Shown here: positions 33,813 to 42,647 of the stretch, in pieces
Layout: each line of letters opens with the position of its first letter
Numbering within the stretch: position 1 is the first letter of the stretch
Assembly (NCBI GenBank): GCA_046350935.1
Contig: JAXLZK010000015.1
Coordinates: 15,687 to 79,686 of the forward strand
Source of the DNA: Nitrobium sp046350935
Lineage (GTDB): Bacteria; Nitrospirota; Thermodesulfovibrionia; Thermodesulfovibrionales; Dissulfurispiraceae
Length of the DNA: 64,000 nt
Direction of reading: 5' to 3'
Program-made: the position numbers and the translations under genes
Notes under the pieces: model-generated
Database searches by the model: none
Seen by the model: the letters and a program-made list of their open reading frames with translations, nothing else
Told to the model about the DNA's origin: nothing

Positions 33813-35000
33813 TCACTCCCTATGTCCGGCCCGTAGCGTCCGGCCCGTAGTGCTTCCCCTCCCGGGGACATGCCGCACATACCCCTCGATAATCAGGTCC
33901 GGCCCTGCCCTTTTTACCTTCATAGCGTAAATACTGTGGGCCTCTTCCAGCCGCCTGAAAGCCGCACCTCCGATGGCGGGAAGAGAGTCCCTGCCACCGA
34001 TGATCTTGGGAGCGACGAAAAAGACTACCTTGTCCACGATGCCGTCCTGAAGCGCACAGGCATTGAGCGACGAGCCGCCTTCGATCAGCACTGAAGAGAT
34101 CTCCCGCTCTCCCAATACGCGCATCAGCCATGAGAGATCGACCCTTTCCCCCTCGTATTCGATAAGGGAGACCCCTCTTTCGTGCAGGTGGCGCTTCTTC
34201 TCCTCCCTGGCGGGACCACGCAGGCCGCCCTTCCCTCCGGCTCGCCGCGTCACCAGGAGCGTCTCGGGAGGAACAGAGCAGACGTGGAAAGCGAGGGGGG
34301 TCTCCAGCCCTGGGTCGATGATCACCCTTTTCGGGTCCTTCCCGTTCCGTATCCGCGCCGTGAGCGCGGGGTTGTCCGCCTTCACCGTCCCGATGGCCGT
34401 CAGCAGGGCGTCCGTCTCGCTCCGCATCCGGTGGACCACCTTCCTGGCCCCCTCCCCGGTGATCCATTTCGATTGGCCCTCCGGGGTCGCGATCTTGCCG
34501 TCGAGGGTCATCGCCACCTTCAGCGTCACAAAAGGGATCCCGGTGGTAATGTACTTTACATACGTCTCGTTCAACTGGGCGGCTTTTTCAGCGAGAACCC
34601 CGTCCACCACCTCGATGCCGTGGCGCTTCAGCTCCTCTATCCCCTTGCCGGAAACCTTCGGATTGGGATCTTTCATGGCAACGAAGACTTTTCTGATGCC
34701 CGAGGCGATGATGGCGGCGGCGCAGGGGGGGGTCCTTTTGTCCTTGTGGCAGCAGGGTTCGAGAGTGACGTACAGGGTGGCGCCCTTTGCCCTCCCGCCC
34801 GCTGTGAGGAGGGCCAGGGCCTCCGCATGGAGGCCCCCCGGCTTCTTGTGATAGTCTTCCGCGATGACCCTGCCGCCCTTCGTCACAAGGGCGCCCACCA
34901 TGGGATTGGGGCTCGTCCTCCCCCGGGCCCGGGCAGCCAGGAGGAGAGCCCTCTGCATAAAGTCCCTGTCCCTCTCTGAAATCAGGGGATCATTGTCCAT
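33813..35000 (-). CDS. ribD: Bifunctional riboflavin deaminase/reductase RibD
   Basis: This 395-residue enzyme has an N-terminal zinc deaminase domain with HAEALAL (~residue 57) and the zinc ligands PCCHKDKRTPPC. The C-terminal reductase (VTLKVAMTLDGKIATPEGQSKWITG, LIEGGSSLNACAL) is complete. It performs the second and third steps of riboflavin synthesis in the cytoplasm. The other rib genes are not in the window and no FMN riboswitch precedes it. A tandem CGTCCGGCCCGTAG repeat lies at its 3' end. The C-terminal ~20 residues are low complexity. Confidence 0.94.
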   Translation of the reverse strand: MDNDPLISERDRDFMQRALLLAARARGRTSPNPMVGALVTKGGRVIAEDYHKKPGGLHAEALALLTAGGRAKGATLYVTLEPCCHKDKRTPPCAAAIIASGIRKVFVAMKDPNPKVSGKGIEELKRHGIEVVDGVLAEKAAQLNETYVKYITTGIPFVTLKVAMTLDGKIATPEGQSKWITGEGARKVVHRMRSETDALLTAIGTVKADNPALTARIRNGKDPKRVIIDPGLETPLAFHVCSVPPETLLVTRRAGGKGGLRGPAREEKKRHLHERGVSLIEYEGERVDLSWLMRVLGEREISSVLIEGGSSLNACALQDGIVDKVVFFVAPKIIGGRDSLPAIGGAAFRRLEEAHSIYAMKVKRAGPDLIIEGYVRHVPGRGSTTGRTLRAGHRE

Positions 35001-35042
35001 ATCTTCCCTGGCAGCACCGTTGACAGTACCGTGGGCCGCACC

Positions 35043-36506
35043 CTAGAATCCGTAGTCCTTCCAGCGGGTGTCCACGAGTTTTTTTATCCCGCCGGACATG
35101 AAGAGCTCGTCGGGCCAGTCGCGCATCATCCCCTCCTCCCGGGTCTTCCGGGTGGCATCGATGCCCATCTTTGCGCCGTAGCGCGGCCACTGGGCGGCAT
35201 GGTCCAGGTCGTCCAGTGGGCCCTCCGCGATGACGACGTCCCGCCTCCAGTCCACGTTGTTTAGCACGCGCCATGCCGTATAGGAAACATTCTGCACGTC
35301 CACGTCCTCATCCACGATGACCAGGAGCTTTGCAAACATCATCTGCCCCTTTCCCCACAACCCGTGGATGATCTTCTTCGCATGCCCCGGATAGCTCTTC
35401 TTGATGGAGATGAGGGCGGCGTTGTGGAATACGCCTTCCATGGGGAGGTTAATGTCCCGGATCTCGGGGGAGTCGAGCTTCATGAGGGGCAGGAAGATCC
35501 TTTCCGTCGCCTTCCCCATGTAGCAGTCTTCCATGGGGGGCTTGCCCACGATCGTGGCTGGATAGACCATGTCCTTCCGGTGGGTGATGCAGGTCACATG
35601 GAAAACCGGGTATTTGGCCGCCGCCGAGTAGAAGCCGGTATGGTCGCCGAAGGGGCCTTCGGTACGCATTTCCCCCGGATCGAGGTACCCCTCGATCACC
35701 AACTCGCTGTTCGCGGGCACTTCGATGTCGGAGGTGACGCACTTCACCATCTCCACCGGCTCCCGGCGCAGGAAGCCCGCGAAGAGCATCTCGTCGACGG
35801 ACTCGGGGAGCGGGGCGCTGGAGGCGTAGATGACGGCGGGGTCGCTGCCGACCGCGATGGCCGCGGGCATCTTCCCGCCGAGGGCCTTATACTTGTCGTA
35901 GTGGCGCGCGCCGTCCTTGTGAATATGCCAGTGCATACCGGTGGTCACCTTGTCGTATACGTGGATGCGGTACATGCCGCAATTCTGCCGGCCCGTTTCG
36001 GGGTCACGGGTAAACACCATGGGAAGGGTGATGAACCTCCCTTCGTCCGTAGGCTGCCCGTCCCCCGGCCAGCACTTGATGATAGGGAATTTGCCCAGGT
36101 CGGGATTCTCCCTCTCGACGACCTCCTGGCAGGGGGCGCTCTTCACCGTTCTGGGAAGAAACCTCGCTATCTCGAAGAGCCGGGGCAGCATCGCCAGTTT
36201 CTCCATCAGCGTCTTCGGAGGGGCCTGGTGGAGAAGGTCCTCGATGCGCTTTCCCACGTCGTCGAGCCGCTCCACTTCGAGGGAGAGGGTCATCCTCCCG
36301 AAGGAGCCGAAAATGTTGGTGACCACCGGGTAGGCGGACCCCTTCACCTTCTCGAAAAAGAGGGCCTTGCCCCCTCCGGGGCTCTTGCACATCCTGTCCG
36401 TAATCTCCGCGATCTCGAGGATCGGGTCTGCCTCAACGGGTATCCTGTGGAGGAGCCCCCTCCTTTCGAGGGCGGCGAGGAAATCTCTCAAATCTCGGTA
36501 CGCCAT
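35043..36506 (-). CDS. ubiD: UbiD family prenylated-FMN decarboxylase
   Basis: This 487-residue protein starts at ATG 36506, preceded by AGGTGA. UbiD landmarks are FEKVKGSAYPVVTNIFGS, GMHWHIHKDGARHYDKY and EGPFGDHTGFYS, which carries the catalytic and prFMN-binding acid residues. Such enzymes decarboxylate aromatic acids in ubiquinone or menaquinone synthesis. In this lineage menaquinone by the futalosine route is plausible, which is inference. No ubiX lies nearby to make the cofactor. The MITE-like element at 36528 abuts its 5' end. Confidence 0.92.
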   Translation of the reverse strand: MAYRDLRDFLAALERRGLLHRIPVEADPILEIAEITDRMCKSPGGGKALFFEKVKGSAYPVVTNIFGSFGRMTLSLEVERLDDVGKRIEDLLHQAPPKTLMEKLAMLPRLFEIARFLPRTVKSAPCQEVVERENPDLGKFPIIKCWPGDGQPTDEGRFITLPMVFTRDPETGRQNCGMYRIHVYDKVTTGMHWHIHKDGARHYDKYKALGGKMPAAIAVGSDPAVIYASSAPLPESVDEMLFAGFLRREPVEMVKCVTSDIEVPANSELVIEGYLDPGEMRTEGPFGDHTGFYSAAAKYPVFHVTCITHRKDMVYPATIVGKPPMEDCYMGKATERIFLPLMKLDSPEIRDINLPMEGVFHNAALISIKKSYPGHAKKIIHGLWGKGQMMFAKLLVIVDEDVDVQNVSYTAWRVLNNVDWRRDVVIAEGPLDDLDHAAQWPRYGAKMGIDATRKTREEGMMRDWPDELFMSGGIKKLVDTRWKDYGF

Positions 36507-36527
36507 GATTTCACCTGTATTTTTTCC

Positions 36528-36684
36528 AAGAGCGTCTAACAAAATGAAGTGGTACTCTGAAGCATTGTCATTCCCGCAAGCGGAGCAGAGCCTGTCCCCG
36601 CCTGTCGGGGATCGCGGGAATTCTTACAGCAGGAAAAGATTCCGGACGAGCCGGAATGACAAATTCATTCTGTTAGACGCTCTT
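36528..36684. mobile_element. MITE-like element with 21-bp terminal inverted repeats
   Basis: The ends AAGAGCGTCTAACAAAATGAA (36528-36548) and its complement (36664-36684) match at 20 of 21 positions. The 157-base element also has an inner GTCATTCC...GGAATGAC inverted repeat. It encodes nothing. It lies immediately upstream of ubiD, and a related, more worn copy is at 45527-45690. No transposase in the window has matching ends. Confidence 0.75.
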
Positions 36685-36747
36685 AGAATGATTTTGTATT
36701 ATATCCCTCTTCCCGAAGGCTTGACAACAGGATGACCTGAAAGCAAA

Positions 36748-36782
36748 CAGCCGGTATCTCCGGAAAGGAGAAACACCGGCTG
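36748..36782 (-). terminator. Possible terminator hairpin downstream of ndk
   Basis: CAGCCGGT and ACCGGCTG arms, with inner TCTCC/GGAGA pairing, enclose a short loop. On the minus strand a weak T-rich stretch (TTTGCTTTC) follows. It would end the etf-fabD-mdh-ndk transcript. The distance from the ndk stop is ~215 bases, with an inverted repeat in between. Confidence 0.4.
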
Positions 36783-36830
36783 AATACGGTATCGCGCGGA
36801 TTTACTTCCGGACACGAGGTGCGCATATTT

Positions 36831-36923
36831 CGTCACTCCGGTGAAAACCGGAGCCCAGAAGTCTTTGAAAACTCTGGATTCCGGCTCTTGTCCCGGCCCA
36901 GTCCGGGATCTGCCGGAATGACG
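36831..36923. repeat. 93-base inverted-repeat element (REP-like)
   Basis: CGTCACTCCGG at the left and CCGGAATGACG at the right pair with one mismatch, with internal GGATTCCGG and CCCGG palindromes. It shares its ends with the inner part of the MITE-like elements at 36528 and 45527. The 489 bases between ubiD and ndk contain only these repeats and a hairpin. Confidence 0.6.
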
Positions 36924-36995
36924 GAGAGGGGAAATCCTTACCTTGCAAAGTCATTTATTGAATGTGCGTACGTCGTGTTCCGGAATGAAAAAAGC

Positions 36996-37409
36996 TTACA
37001 GGATCTCCAACATCGAAAAGAAATAGGAAATCTCGAAACAGGCGGACTCGGGGGAATCGGAGCCGTGGACGGTATTCCTCTCCACGTTTTCCGCATGGTC
37101 CTTCCTGATGGTGCCGGGCAGTGCGTTCGCCGGGTTCGTCGCCCCCATGATCTCCCTGTTTTTGGCGATGGCATTCTCGCCTTCGAGGACCATGACGACG
37201 ATAGGCCCCTCCGACATGAAATCGGTGAGGCTGTCGTAGAAGGGCCTCTCCTTGTGCACGATATAGAAGCCCTTCGCTTCCTCCTTCGAGAGCCATATCT
37301 TCTTCATGGCGGCGACCCTCAGCCCGCTCTTCTCGAACCTGCCGACGATATCGCCGATCACGTTCTTCTTTACTCCATCCGGTTTGATGATCGAGAGCGT
37401 CCTTTCCAT
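36996..37409 (-). CDS. ndk: Nucleoside diphosphate kinase
   Basis: This 137-residue enzyme begins MERTLSIIKPDGVKKN and has the phospho-histidine motif NTVHGSDSPESA. It balances NTP pools by phosphotransfer from ATP. It has the standard bacterial length. The gene follows mdh by 13 bases and is the last of the operon that starts with etfB. Confidence 0.97.
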   Translation of the reverse strand: MERTLSIIKPDGVKKNVIGDIVGRFEKSGLRVAAMKKIWLSKEEAKGFYIVHKERPFYDSLTDFMSEGPIVVMVLEGENAIAKNREIMGATNPANALPGTIRKDHAENVERNTVHGSDSPESACFEISYFFSMLEIL

Positions 37410-37422
37410 CCTTACTCCTCCT

Positions 37423-38352
37423 CTATAGGTTTAGTTTCTTCACCAGTGAGCTGACCGCTTCCACCGACTTCGCGAAGTCCCGCTTCTCCTGCTCGTTCAA
37501 TTCCATCTGTACGATCTTTTCAGCTCCGCCGCTCCCCATGATGACGGGCACCCCGGTGTAGATGCCTTTCGCGCCATACTCTCCGTCGAGATAGGCGGAG
37601 CAGGGCAGCATTCTCTTTTTGTCGAGGACGATCGCCTCCACCATCTGGTAGGCCGCCGCTGCCGGGGCATAGTAGGCGCTCCCGGTCTTCAGCAGGGCGA
37701 CGATTTCGGCTCCCCCGTTCCGCGTCCTCTCCACGAGAGCGTCGATCCGCTCCTTCCCGAGCAGCTCGGTGATGGACACTCCCCGCACCGTGGTAAAGCG
37801 CGGCATGGGCACCATCAGGTCTCCGTGCCCGCCGAGAACGAGGGCCTCCACATCCTCAGGGGAGACGCCCAACTCCCACGCCACAAAAGTCCGGAAGCGG
37901 GCTGAATCGAGCACCCCTCCCATCCCGACGATCCTCTTCGGATCGAAGCCCGCACCCTTCAGGCTCACCTGCGCCATCACGTCCATGGGGTTCGTCACCA
38001 CGATAATGACCGCGTCCGGGGACGCAGTGGCCGCCTTTTCAGTGACCTGCGAGACCACCTTTGCGTTCGCAAAGAGGAGGTCGTCCCTGCTCATGCCGGG
38101 CTTCCTCGCCAGCCCGGCGGTGATCACGATGACGTCGGAGCCCGCGGTATGCGCGTAGTCGCTGGTGCCGCAGATGAAGGACGAAGAGCCCCAGAGAGGG
38201 CAGGCCTGCGCAAGATCCAGGGCCTTTCCCTCGGGGATCCCCCCGGAAATATCGAAGAGCACGACGTCGCAGAGCCCCGACTGCATCAGCATCTGGGCGA
38301 GAGACGCACCCACATTGCCCGCACCTACAACCGACACTTTCTTTCTCATCAT
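37423..38352 (-). CDS. mdh: NAD-dependent malate dehydrogenase
   Basis: This 309-residue protein has the Rossmann motif VVGAGNVGASLA at the N-terminus, substrate Arg in LARKPGMSRDDLL, VTNPMDVM and catalytic His in LGGHGDLMVPM. The Arg in ARKPGMSR favours malate over lactate. This is the LDH-like type 3 MDH of the TCA cycle. The start may be either of two adjacent ATGs (38352 or 38349). It lies between fabD and ndk in the same orientation. Confidence 0.95.
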   Translation of the reverse strand: MMRKKVSVVGAGNVGASLAQMLMQSGLCDVVLFDISGGIPEGKALDLAQACPLWGSSSFICGTSDYAHTAGSDVIVITAGLARKPGMSRDDLLFANAKVVSQVTEKAATASPDAVIIVVTNPMDVMAQVSLKGAGFDPKRIVGMGGVLDSARFRTFVAWELGVSPEDVEALVLGGHGDLMVPMPRFTTVRGVSITELLGKERIDALVERTRNGGAEIVALLKTGSAYYAPAAAAYQMVEAIVLDKKRMLPCSAYLDGEYGAKGIYTGVPVIMGSGGAEKIVQMELNEQEKRDFAKSVEAVSSLVKKLNL

Positions 38353-38419
38353 GACCCCCTTTTCTCTGTGCGGGGAAAAGCCCTCCGCATCTTTTTGGCG
38401 TATTACCGGTTTACCGGGT

Positions 38420-39373
38420 TTACTGGCGGTTTACCGGCGGCTCCTGCGCAGTGACCCGGGCCGCGGTGGCATCCAGCGACTCCGTATCCTCCACGTTCAG
38501 GATCACCGCAGCAGGCTCTATCCTTTTCACAAGACCAGAGAGCACTTTTCCGGGCCCGACCTCTATAAAGGTGGTTATCCCCGAGGCCGCGATCATCCTG
38601 ATGCAGTCCTCCCACAGGACCGACCGGCTGAGCTGCAGGACGAGGGATTCCCGTATCTCTCCGGCATCGGACACAAACCGCGCCCCCGTATTATTCACGA
38701 AGGGGATCTGCGCATCCCGCAGCGGGACCTCCCCGAGGGCGGCCTCGAACCTCCTCCCCGCCTCCTCCATCAATGCGCAGTGGGAGGGGACGCTCACCGC
38801 AAGGGGCACCGCCCGTTTTGCCCCGGCTTCCTTCAGCCTGCCCATCGCCTCCTCCACCGCCTTCCGTTCTCCCGAGATCACCGTCTGTCCAGGGCAGTTG
38901 TAATTGGCGACCGAAACGTACCCCGAAGAGACACCCCTGCAGACCTCGTCGATCGCTCTTCTTTCGAGGCCGAGAATGGCCGCCATGAGTCCGGCGCCTT
39001 CGGGCACCGCCTCCTGCATGATTTTTCCCCTCGTCTCGGTGATCCGTACCGCATCCCGGAAGGAGAGGCTTCCCGCGGCCACGAGGGCAGAGTATTCGCC
39101 GAGGCTGTGCCCGGCCACCGCGGCGGGGGCACTGTTCTTCAGGGACAACGCCGTGAAAGCCGCCAGGCTCGCCGTGAGCAGACAGGGCTGCGTCCGGTGG
39201 GTCTTGTTCAGCTCTTCGGCCGGTCCGTTAAAGCTCAGCTCCGCCACGTCGTAGCCGAGGACCGCGGAGGCCTCGTTGTAGAGCCTCTTCACCTCATCGA
39301 AGGCGTCATAAAGGCTCTTCCCCATCCCTACCGTCTGCGATCCCTGCCCCGGAAAGAGAAAGCACGTTCTCAT
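38420..39373 (-). CDS. fabD: Malonyl-CoA:ACP transacylase FabD
   Basis: This 317-residue enzyme begins MRTCFLFPGQGSQTVGMGK. The catalytic Ser is in GHSLGEYSALVA and the His in SVPSHCALM. It loads malonyl groups onto acyl carrier protein. It starts one base from the etfA stop, indicating one transcript. The extreme C-terminus overlaps a short tandem GGTTTACC-type repeat. fabG, fabF and acpP are not in the window. Confidence 0.96.
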   Translation of the reverse strand: MRTCFLFPGQGSQTVGMGKSLYDAFDEVKRLYNEASAVLGYDVAELSFNGPAEELNKTHRTQPCLLTASLAAFTALSLKNSAPAAVAGHSLGEYSALVAAGSLSFRDAVRITETRGKIMQEAVPEGAGLMAAILGLERRAIDEVCRGVSSGYVSVANYNCPGQTVISGERKAVEEAMGRLKEAGAKRAVPLAVSVPSHCALMEEAGRRFEAALGEVPLRDAQIPFVNNTGARFVSDAGEIRESLVLQLSRSVLWEDCIRMIAASGITTFIEVGPGKVLSGLVKRIEPAAVILNVEDTESLDATAARVTAQEPPVNRQ

Positions 39374-40564
39374 CTATTGTTTCGCCTCTCTCAGCTTCCT
39401 GATCAGGAGGGGGACCACCTCATTGACGTCGCCGACGATCCCGTAGGTCGCTGCGCTGAAGATGGGGGCTTCGGGGTTCTTGTTGATGGCGATGATGATG
39501 TCGGAGGACTGCATGCCCACCAGATGCTGCACCGCCCCCGAGATGCCGCAGGCGATATAGATCTTCGGACAGACGGTCCGCCCCGTCTGCCCCACCTGGT
39601 GGCTGTAGGGGATCCACCCCTCGTCCACCGCAGCCCGTGAGGCGCCCACCGTTCCGCCCATCAGCTCCGCGAGCTCTTCGAGCATCCGGAAGCCCTTTGC
39701 GTCTCCCATGCCCCTCCCTCCGGCGATGATTACCTCCGCGTCCTGGAGGTTGATCAGGCACTCCGACGCCTCCTTCAGGGTCCCCAGCACCTTCGTCCTG
39801 CAGACGAGGGCATCGGCGGCGACAGAAAGGACCTCCCCTGTTCTTCCGGGGTCGTAATCGGCCCTCTTCATTACCCGCGGCCGTACCGTGGCGATCTGGG
39901 GGCGGTGGTTGGGGCAGAAGATGGTGGCCATGATGTTCCCTCCGAAGGCGGGGCGTATCTGGAGGAGGTTTCCCGTCTCCCTGTCGATCTCGAGTGCGGT
40001 GCAGTCCGCGGTGAGGCCGGTCCGCAGGCGCGCGGCGACACGGGGGATGAAGGAGCGTCCGATGGGGGTGGCGCCGGCAAGGACGATGGCGGGCTTGTGG
40101 GCCTTGATCAGCCCGGTGAGCATCTGCGCATACGGCTCATCGTTGAAGGTCCCGAAAACGGGGTCGGCAGCATGGTATACCTTGTCCGCCCCCCACCTGA
40201 TCAGCTCACGGGCGTCTTCCGCGGTGGAGCCCAGCAGAACGGCGGAGAGGTCGGTCTGCTGCTCATCGGCAAGCCTTCTCCCCGCACCGAGGAGCTCATA
40301 GGCTACCGGGGCCACCTTGCCCTCCCTCTGCTCGGCAAAGACCCATACCCCCCGGAAGCCCGAGAGGTCCGCCTTCTGTCCGTCCCCCTCTTCGGCCACT
40401 TCGAGGATCGCTCCCTCTGGGCAGGCGTTCAGGCATGTCCTGCAGAACTGGCAATACTCGTTGATGAGCGCCTTGCCGCCCTCCATGACGATGGCGGTAA
40501 AGGGACACGACTCTATGCACTGACCGCACGCGCTGCATTTTTCTCTATTGACGCTTATACGCAT
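39374..40564 (-). CDS. etfA: Electron transfer flavoprotein alpha subunit with N-terminal 2[4Fe-4S] ferredoxin domain
   Basis: This 396-residue protein starts at ATG 40564 (MRISVNREK), with a 10-base overlap into etfB. Residues ~8-55 are a two-cluster ferredoxin (CSACGQCIESCP and CQFCRTCLNACP). The ETF alpha domains follow, with FAD-site motifs GGRGMGDAKGF, VDEGWIPYSHQVGQTG and GISGAVQHLVGM. Ferredoxin-fused EtfA occurs in anaerobes, including bifurcating acyl-CoA or lactate dehydrogenase systems. No dehydrogenase partner is adjacent. An in-frame extension upstream reads only etfB antiframe. Confidence 0.93.
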   Translation of the reverse strand: MRISVNREKCSACGQCIESCPFTAIVMEGGKALINEYCQFCRTCLNACPEGAILEVAEEGDGQKADLSGFRGVWVFAEQREGKVAPVAYELLGAGRRLADEQQTDLSAVLLGSTAEDARELIRWGADKVYHAADPVFGTFNDEPYAQMLTGLIKAHKPAIVLAGATPIGRSFIPRVAARLRTGLTADCTALEIDRETGNLLQIRPAFGGNIMATIFCPNHRPQIATVRPRVMKRADYDPGRTGEVLSVAADALVCRTKVLGTLKEASECLINLQDAEVIIAGGRGMGDAKGFRMLEELAELMGGTVGASRAAVDEGWIPYSHQVGQTGRTVCPKIYIACGISGAVQHLVGMQSSDIIIAINKNPEAPIFSAATYGIVGDVNEVVPLLIRKLREAKQ

Positions 40565-41337
40565 TTGAACCCTCTCAGCTCCTGGACGAGAGCGTCCACC
40601 TGGTCCTCGACGCTCCCCTGCAGCACCTTCCTGCCCGCCTTTGCAGGAGGGGCGAAGATGTTCCTCACCTGGGTGGGGGACCCCTTCAGCCCGACGTTCT
40701 CCTCGCCGGCGCCGAGCGCTGCCAGGTCCATCTTCAGGACGACCGCCTTTTTCGCCGCCATCTTTCCCTTCAGGGAGGGGAGCCGGGGAACATTGATTTC
40801 TTTTACTACGGTCAGCAGCACGGGAAGGGACGCTTCCACCATGTCGTAGCCGTCGTCCATCAACCGCTGCACCCGCAGGGAACCCTCTGAAACCTCTTCG
40901 ATTTTCCTTACGTAGGAGATATGGGGTATGTTCAGAAACTCCGCCACTTCGGGGCCCACCTGGGCGGTATCGCCGTCGATGGCCTGCTTGCCGCACAGGA
41001 CGATCGAGAAGCCGATCTTTTCGATCGCATTGTACAGGGCATAGGAAGTCGCCCAGGTATCGGCGCCCGCGAAGGCCCTGTCGGAGATGAGGCGCACCTC
41101 GTCCACCCCCATGGCGACCGCTTCCCGCAGCGCCTCTTCGGCCTGGGGCGGCCCCATGGTAATGGCGATCACCTTTCCTCCCGCCTTTTCCCTGATCTGG
41201 AGAGCCGCTTCCAGGGCATGCACGTCGTACGGATTGATGATGCTCGGCACGCCGTCGCGGACAAGCGTATTCGTCTCAGGATTTATCCTGACTTCGGCCG
41301 TGTCAGGGACCTGTTTTATACAGACGACAATGTTCAC
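40555..41337 (-). CDS. etfB: Electron transfer flavoprotein beta subunit
   Basis: This 260-residue protein begins MNIVVCIKQVPDTAEVRINPETNTLVRDGVPSIINPYD, a clear EtfB signature. The AMP/FAD-binding CGKQAIDGDTAQVGPEVAEFL is also present. AGAGGTGA precedes the ATG. It is the first gene of etfB-etfA-fabD-mdh-ndk, with its own promoter. It pairs with the ferredoxin-type EtfA. Confidence 0.95.
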   Translation of the reverse strand: MNIVVCIKQVPDTAEVRINPETNTLVRDGVPSIINPYDVHALEAALQIREKAGGKVIAITMGPPQAEEALREAVAMGVDEVRLISDRAFAGADTWATSYALYNAIEKIGFSIVLCGKQAIDGDTAQVGPEVAEFLNIPHISYVRKIEEVSEGSLRVQRLMDDGYDMVEASLPVLLTVVKEINVPRLPSLKGKMAAKKAVVLKMDLAALGAGEENVGLKGSPTQVRNIFAPPAKAGRKVLQGSVEDQVDALVQELRGFKCV

Positions 41338-41443
41338 CTCTTTCCCCCTCTTTCAAAAAAAATGTATGCTCACACAGGTATGCTGAAAAACTACGAAAGC
41401 CGCTGCAAGACGGAAACTGCTGCTCCCGCCGGATCAGCCTGCC

Positions 41444-41473
41444 ATTATAGCCTTTATTTTCCTTCTTTTTCAA
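41444..41473 (-). promoter_or_regulatory. Predicted sigma70 promoter of the etfBA-fabD-mdh-ndk operon
   Basis: On the minus strand TTGAAA (41473-41468), an 18-base spacer and a perfect TATAAT (41449-41444) overlap the 3' end of acpS. The leader to etfB is ~100 bases. Confidence 0.7.
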
Positions 41474-41828
41474 GTAGTACGGTAGCCACCGCATGGCTGC
41501 GCTCGTGGCTCAGGGAAAGGTGAATGAGGAGACGCCCGGCGGCGGAAAGGAGCTCCGTGGCTGTCCCCCGCAGGGCGATGGAGGGCTTGCCCGTGCTGCC
41601 GCGGACAACCTCTATCTCCCGGTACGGAAGGGGAACCGGGGACGCTTTTACCATCGCCTCCTTGGCGGCGAACCGGGCGGCGAGGCCGGGAAAGGGATCC
41701 GTTCTTCCATAGCAGAAGGCGATCTCCTCTTCGGTGAACACCCTCTTCAGGAAGCGGTCTCCCCACCTCTCCACCGCCTGCCGGATCCGCTCTATTTCGA
41801 CAATGTCCGTTCCGATTCCGTAAATCAC
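41454..41828 (-). CDS. acpS: Holo-ACP synthase AcpS
   Basis: This 124-residue phosphopantetheinyl transferase has IGTDIVEIERI at the N-terminus and the metal/CoA motif FAAKEAMVKA. The C-terminal LSLSHERSHAVATVLLE is also typical. It converts apo-ACP to holo-ACP for fatty acid synthesis. The pairing pdxJ-acpS, here 57 bases apart, is widely conserved. Length is normal. Confidence 0.95.
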   Translation of the reverse strand: MIYGIGTDIVEIERIRQAVERWGDRFLKRVFTEEEIAFCYGRTDPFPGLAARFAAKEAMVKASPVPLPYREIEVVRGSTGKPSIALRGTATELLSAAGRLLIHLSLSHERSHAVATVLLEKEGK

Positions 41829-41885
41829 TCCCGAATCCTTTCCGGCATCCTCTCTTTTGCCGCTCCCGGCGTGTGCCTACACACC

Positions 41886-42617
41886 CTAGTGCCCCTTTCT
41901 GCCGGCTCCTCCCGCCAGGAGATCCTTCATCTCCCGCACCGCCCGCTCCAGCCCCACCAACACCGCCCGGGCGATGATGCTGTGCCCGATGTAAAGCCCC
42001 CGTATGCCTTCCACGGCGGCTATCTGCGCCGCATTGTAGTAGTTCAGGCCGTGCCCCGCGTTGACGGTGAGCTCCTGCTTGCCCGCCATCTTCACCGCCT
42101 CCATGACCCGGTGTAACTCCTCGTGCTGCTTTTTGCCCTTTGCATTGGCGTAAAGCCCCGTGTGGACCTCCACCATGTCGGCATCCACCTCCCGCGCGAG
42201 ATCGACATCCATGATGTGGGGATTGATGAAAAGACTCACCGGGATGCCCGCATCGTGGATCTTCCTGATGCTCTCCCTGAGATGGGCCTTCTGTCCGATC
42301 ATATCCAGCCCGCCCTCCGTAGTCAGCTCCTGCCTCTTCTCCGGGACAAGCGTGACCAGGTCGGGCCTGACTTCGCGCGCGATGCGGATCATTTCCTCAG
42401 TCGCACCCATTTCGAGGTTCAGCTCGCAGGGGACAATCCCGCGCAGGAGCCGCACATCCCTGTCCTGCGCATGACGCCTGTCCTCCCGGAGATGGACGGT
42501 GATCCCGTCGGCCCCTCCGAGGAGCGCCAGGCCCGCCGCGATCACCGGGTCGGGCTCAAAGGTCTTCCGTGCCTCCCGCACCGTCGCCACATGATCGATA
42601 TTCACTCCCAAAAACAT
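41886..42617 (-). CDS. pdxJ: Pyridoxine 5'-phosphate synthase PdxJ
   Basis: This 243-residue TIM-barrel protein begins MFLGVNIDHVATVREARKTFEPDP. It has GADGITVHLREDRRHAQDRDV, LNLEMGATEEM, VEVHTGLYA and NAGHGLNYYN. It closes the pyridoxine ring in the DXP-dependent vitamin B6 pathway. AAGGAGG precedes the start. Upstream is the gene fragment next to the scaffold gap. Confidence 0.96.
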   Translation of the reverse strand: MFLGVNIDHVATVREARKTFEPDPVIAAGLALLGGADGITVHLREDRRHAQDRDVRLLRGIVPCELNLEMGATEEMIRIAREVRPDLVTLVPEKRQELTTEGGLDMIGQKAHLRESIRKIHDAGIPVSLFINPHIMDVDLAREVDADMVEVHTGLYANAKGKKQHEELHRVMEAVKMAGKQELTVNAGHGLNYYNAAQIAAVEGIRGLYIGHSIIARAVLVGLERAVREMKDLLAGGAGRKGH

Positions 42618-42647
42618 GCCGCTGCCTCCTTGTAACTCAAATGAACC

